From the NCBI GenBank assembly GCA_037446115.1, contig JBBIJF010000037.1:1-38455 (forward strand): a DNA stretch of 38,455 nt, given 5' to 3'. This document shows, in pieces, positions 38,212 to 38,455 of this stretch. The notes beneath the pieces were generated by a model, which did no database searches, was not told the origin of the DNA, and saw only the letters and a list, made by a program, of their open reading frames with translations. This DNA is from JANWXD01 sp037446115. Lineage in GTDB: Bacteria > Acidobacteriota > Terriglobia > Bryobacterales > Bryobacteraceae. Positions within the stretch are counted from its first letter, which is position 1, and each line of letters begins with the position of its first letter. The translations under genes were made by a program, and so were the position numbers.

Positions 38212-38455
38212 TCAGCGGTGCAGGAGCTGGCGAGCAAACAAAATCACGAATTTAGGATTCTGTTTCAGATACCGCGGCCCGAGCCGCTGGGGTTCGGTGG
38301 CCAGCCGGAACAGCCACTCCAGCCCGGCGCGCTGCATCCAGCCGGGCGCCTGCGGCTTGGTCCCGGCGAGAAAATCAAAAGCCGCCCCCACCCCCAGCAT
38401 CACCGCCGGCACCCGCCCCCGGTGCGCCGCCATCCAGCGCTCCTGCTTGGGTGTA
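38212..38455 (-). CDS. WecG/TagA/CpsF-family glycosyltransferase, C-terminal fragment
   Basis: The C-terminal 80 residues of a GT26 glycosyltransferase; the rest is beyond the window edge. Family signatures are PKQERWMAAHRG, VMLGVGAAFDFLAGTKPQAP and WMQRAGLEWLFRLATEPQRL followed by RYLKQNPKFVILF. These enzymes add N-acetylmannosaminyl-type residues to lipid-linked precursors. It ends ten bases before the wbaP-type start and probably heads the minus-strand polysaccharide run. Confidence 0.9.
   Translation of the reverse strand, partial: TPKQERWMAAHRGRVPAVMLGVGAAFDFLAGTKPQAPGWMQRAGLEWLFRLATEPQRLGPRYLKQNPKFVILFARQLLHR

Overview
The window is GC-rich, densely packed bacterial DNA. Best guess is an acidobacterium (Acidobacteriota, Solibacter/Bryobacter-like). 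I infer this from the run valS-nadC-birA-coaX followed by an unknown coiled-coil gene, the frequent GTG/TTG starts, and an alternative complex III operon. No rRNA, tRNA, CRISPR array or insertion sequence was found.

Left edge (1-3242): the last codons of a sensor histidine kinase, then a metal-type MerR regulator (minus strand) whose own promoter carries a perfect MerR-type dyad. Next come a minus-strand DUF523/DUF1722 (TudS/YbgA-like) gene and, overlapping it, a frameshifted remnant of a DUF2867 protein. Three stretches of 320-397 bases here hold no recognisable gene. This segment looks eroded.

Housekeeping run (3243-8978, plus strand): valS, nadC, birA, coaX and a conserved unknown gene, mostly joined by 4-base ATGA/GTGA overlaps. 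A secreted nitrilase-type hydrolase follows (9012-10334).

Nitrate/NO region (10592-29567): a minus-strand pair (hemerythrin, then a NnrS-like membrane protein bracketed by two DUF1858 domains) diverges from a plus-strand run of 13 genes. The order of that run is an Rrf2 iron-sulfur regulator, a dihaem cytochrome c (NarC-like), narG, narH, narJ, narI, narK, then actA-F, the full alternative complex III (pentahaem cytochrome, iron-sulfur giant subunit, two NrfD-type quinol subunits, DUF3341 subunit, monohaem cytochrome). The genes overlap or lie at most 16 bases apart, with no room for an internal terminator, so they are probably one transcript of about 16.4 kb. The shared upstream region holds a strong sigma-70 promoter with an inverted repeat across its -10 element, a CRP/FNR-family palindrome, and a tandem 9-bp repeat. 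The inferred function is nitrate respiration: menaquinol is oxidised by ACIII and/or NarI, the c-type cytochromes and NarC are candidate carriers, NarGHI reduces nitrate in the cytoplasm, NarK moves nitrate/nitrite, and hemerythrin/NnrS handle NO stress. No terminal oxidase gene follows the act genes, unlike the usual ACIII loci. This is the most interesting part of the window.

Right part (29633-38455, minus strand): rpoD and dnaG, then envelope-polysaccharide genes: a YfhO-type membrane protein, a second polytopic GT-C-like protein, a WbaP-type undecaprenyl-phosphate sugar transferase, and the C-terminus of a WecG/TagA/CpsF glycosyltransferase running off the window.
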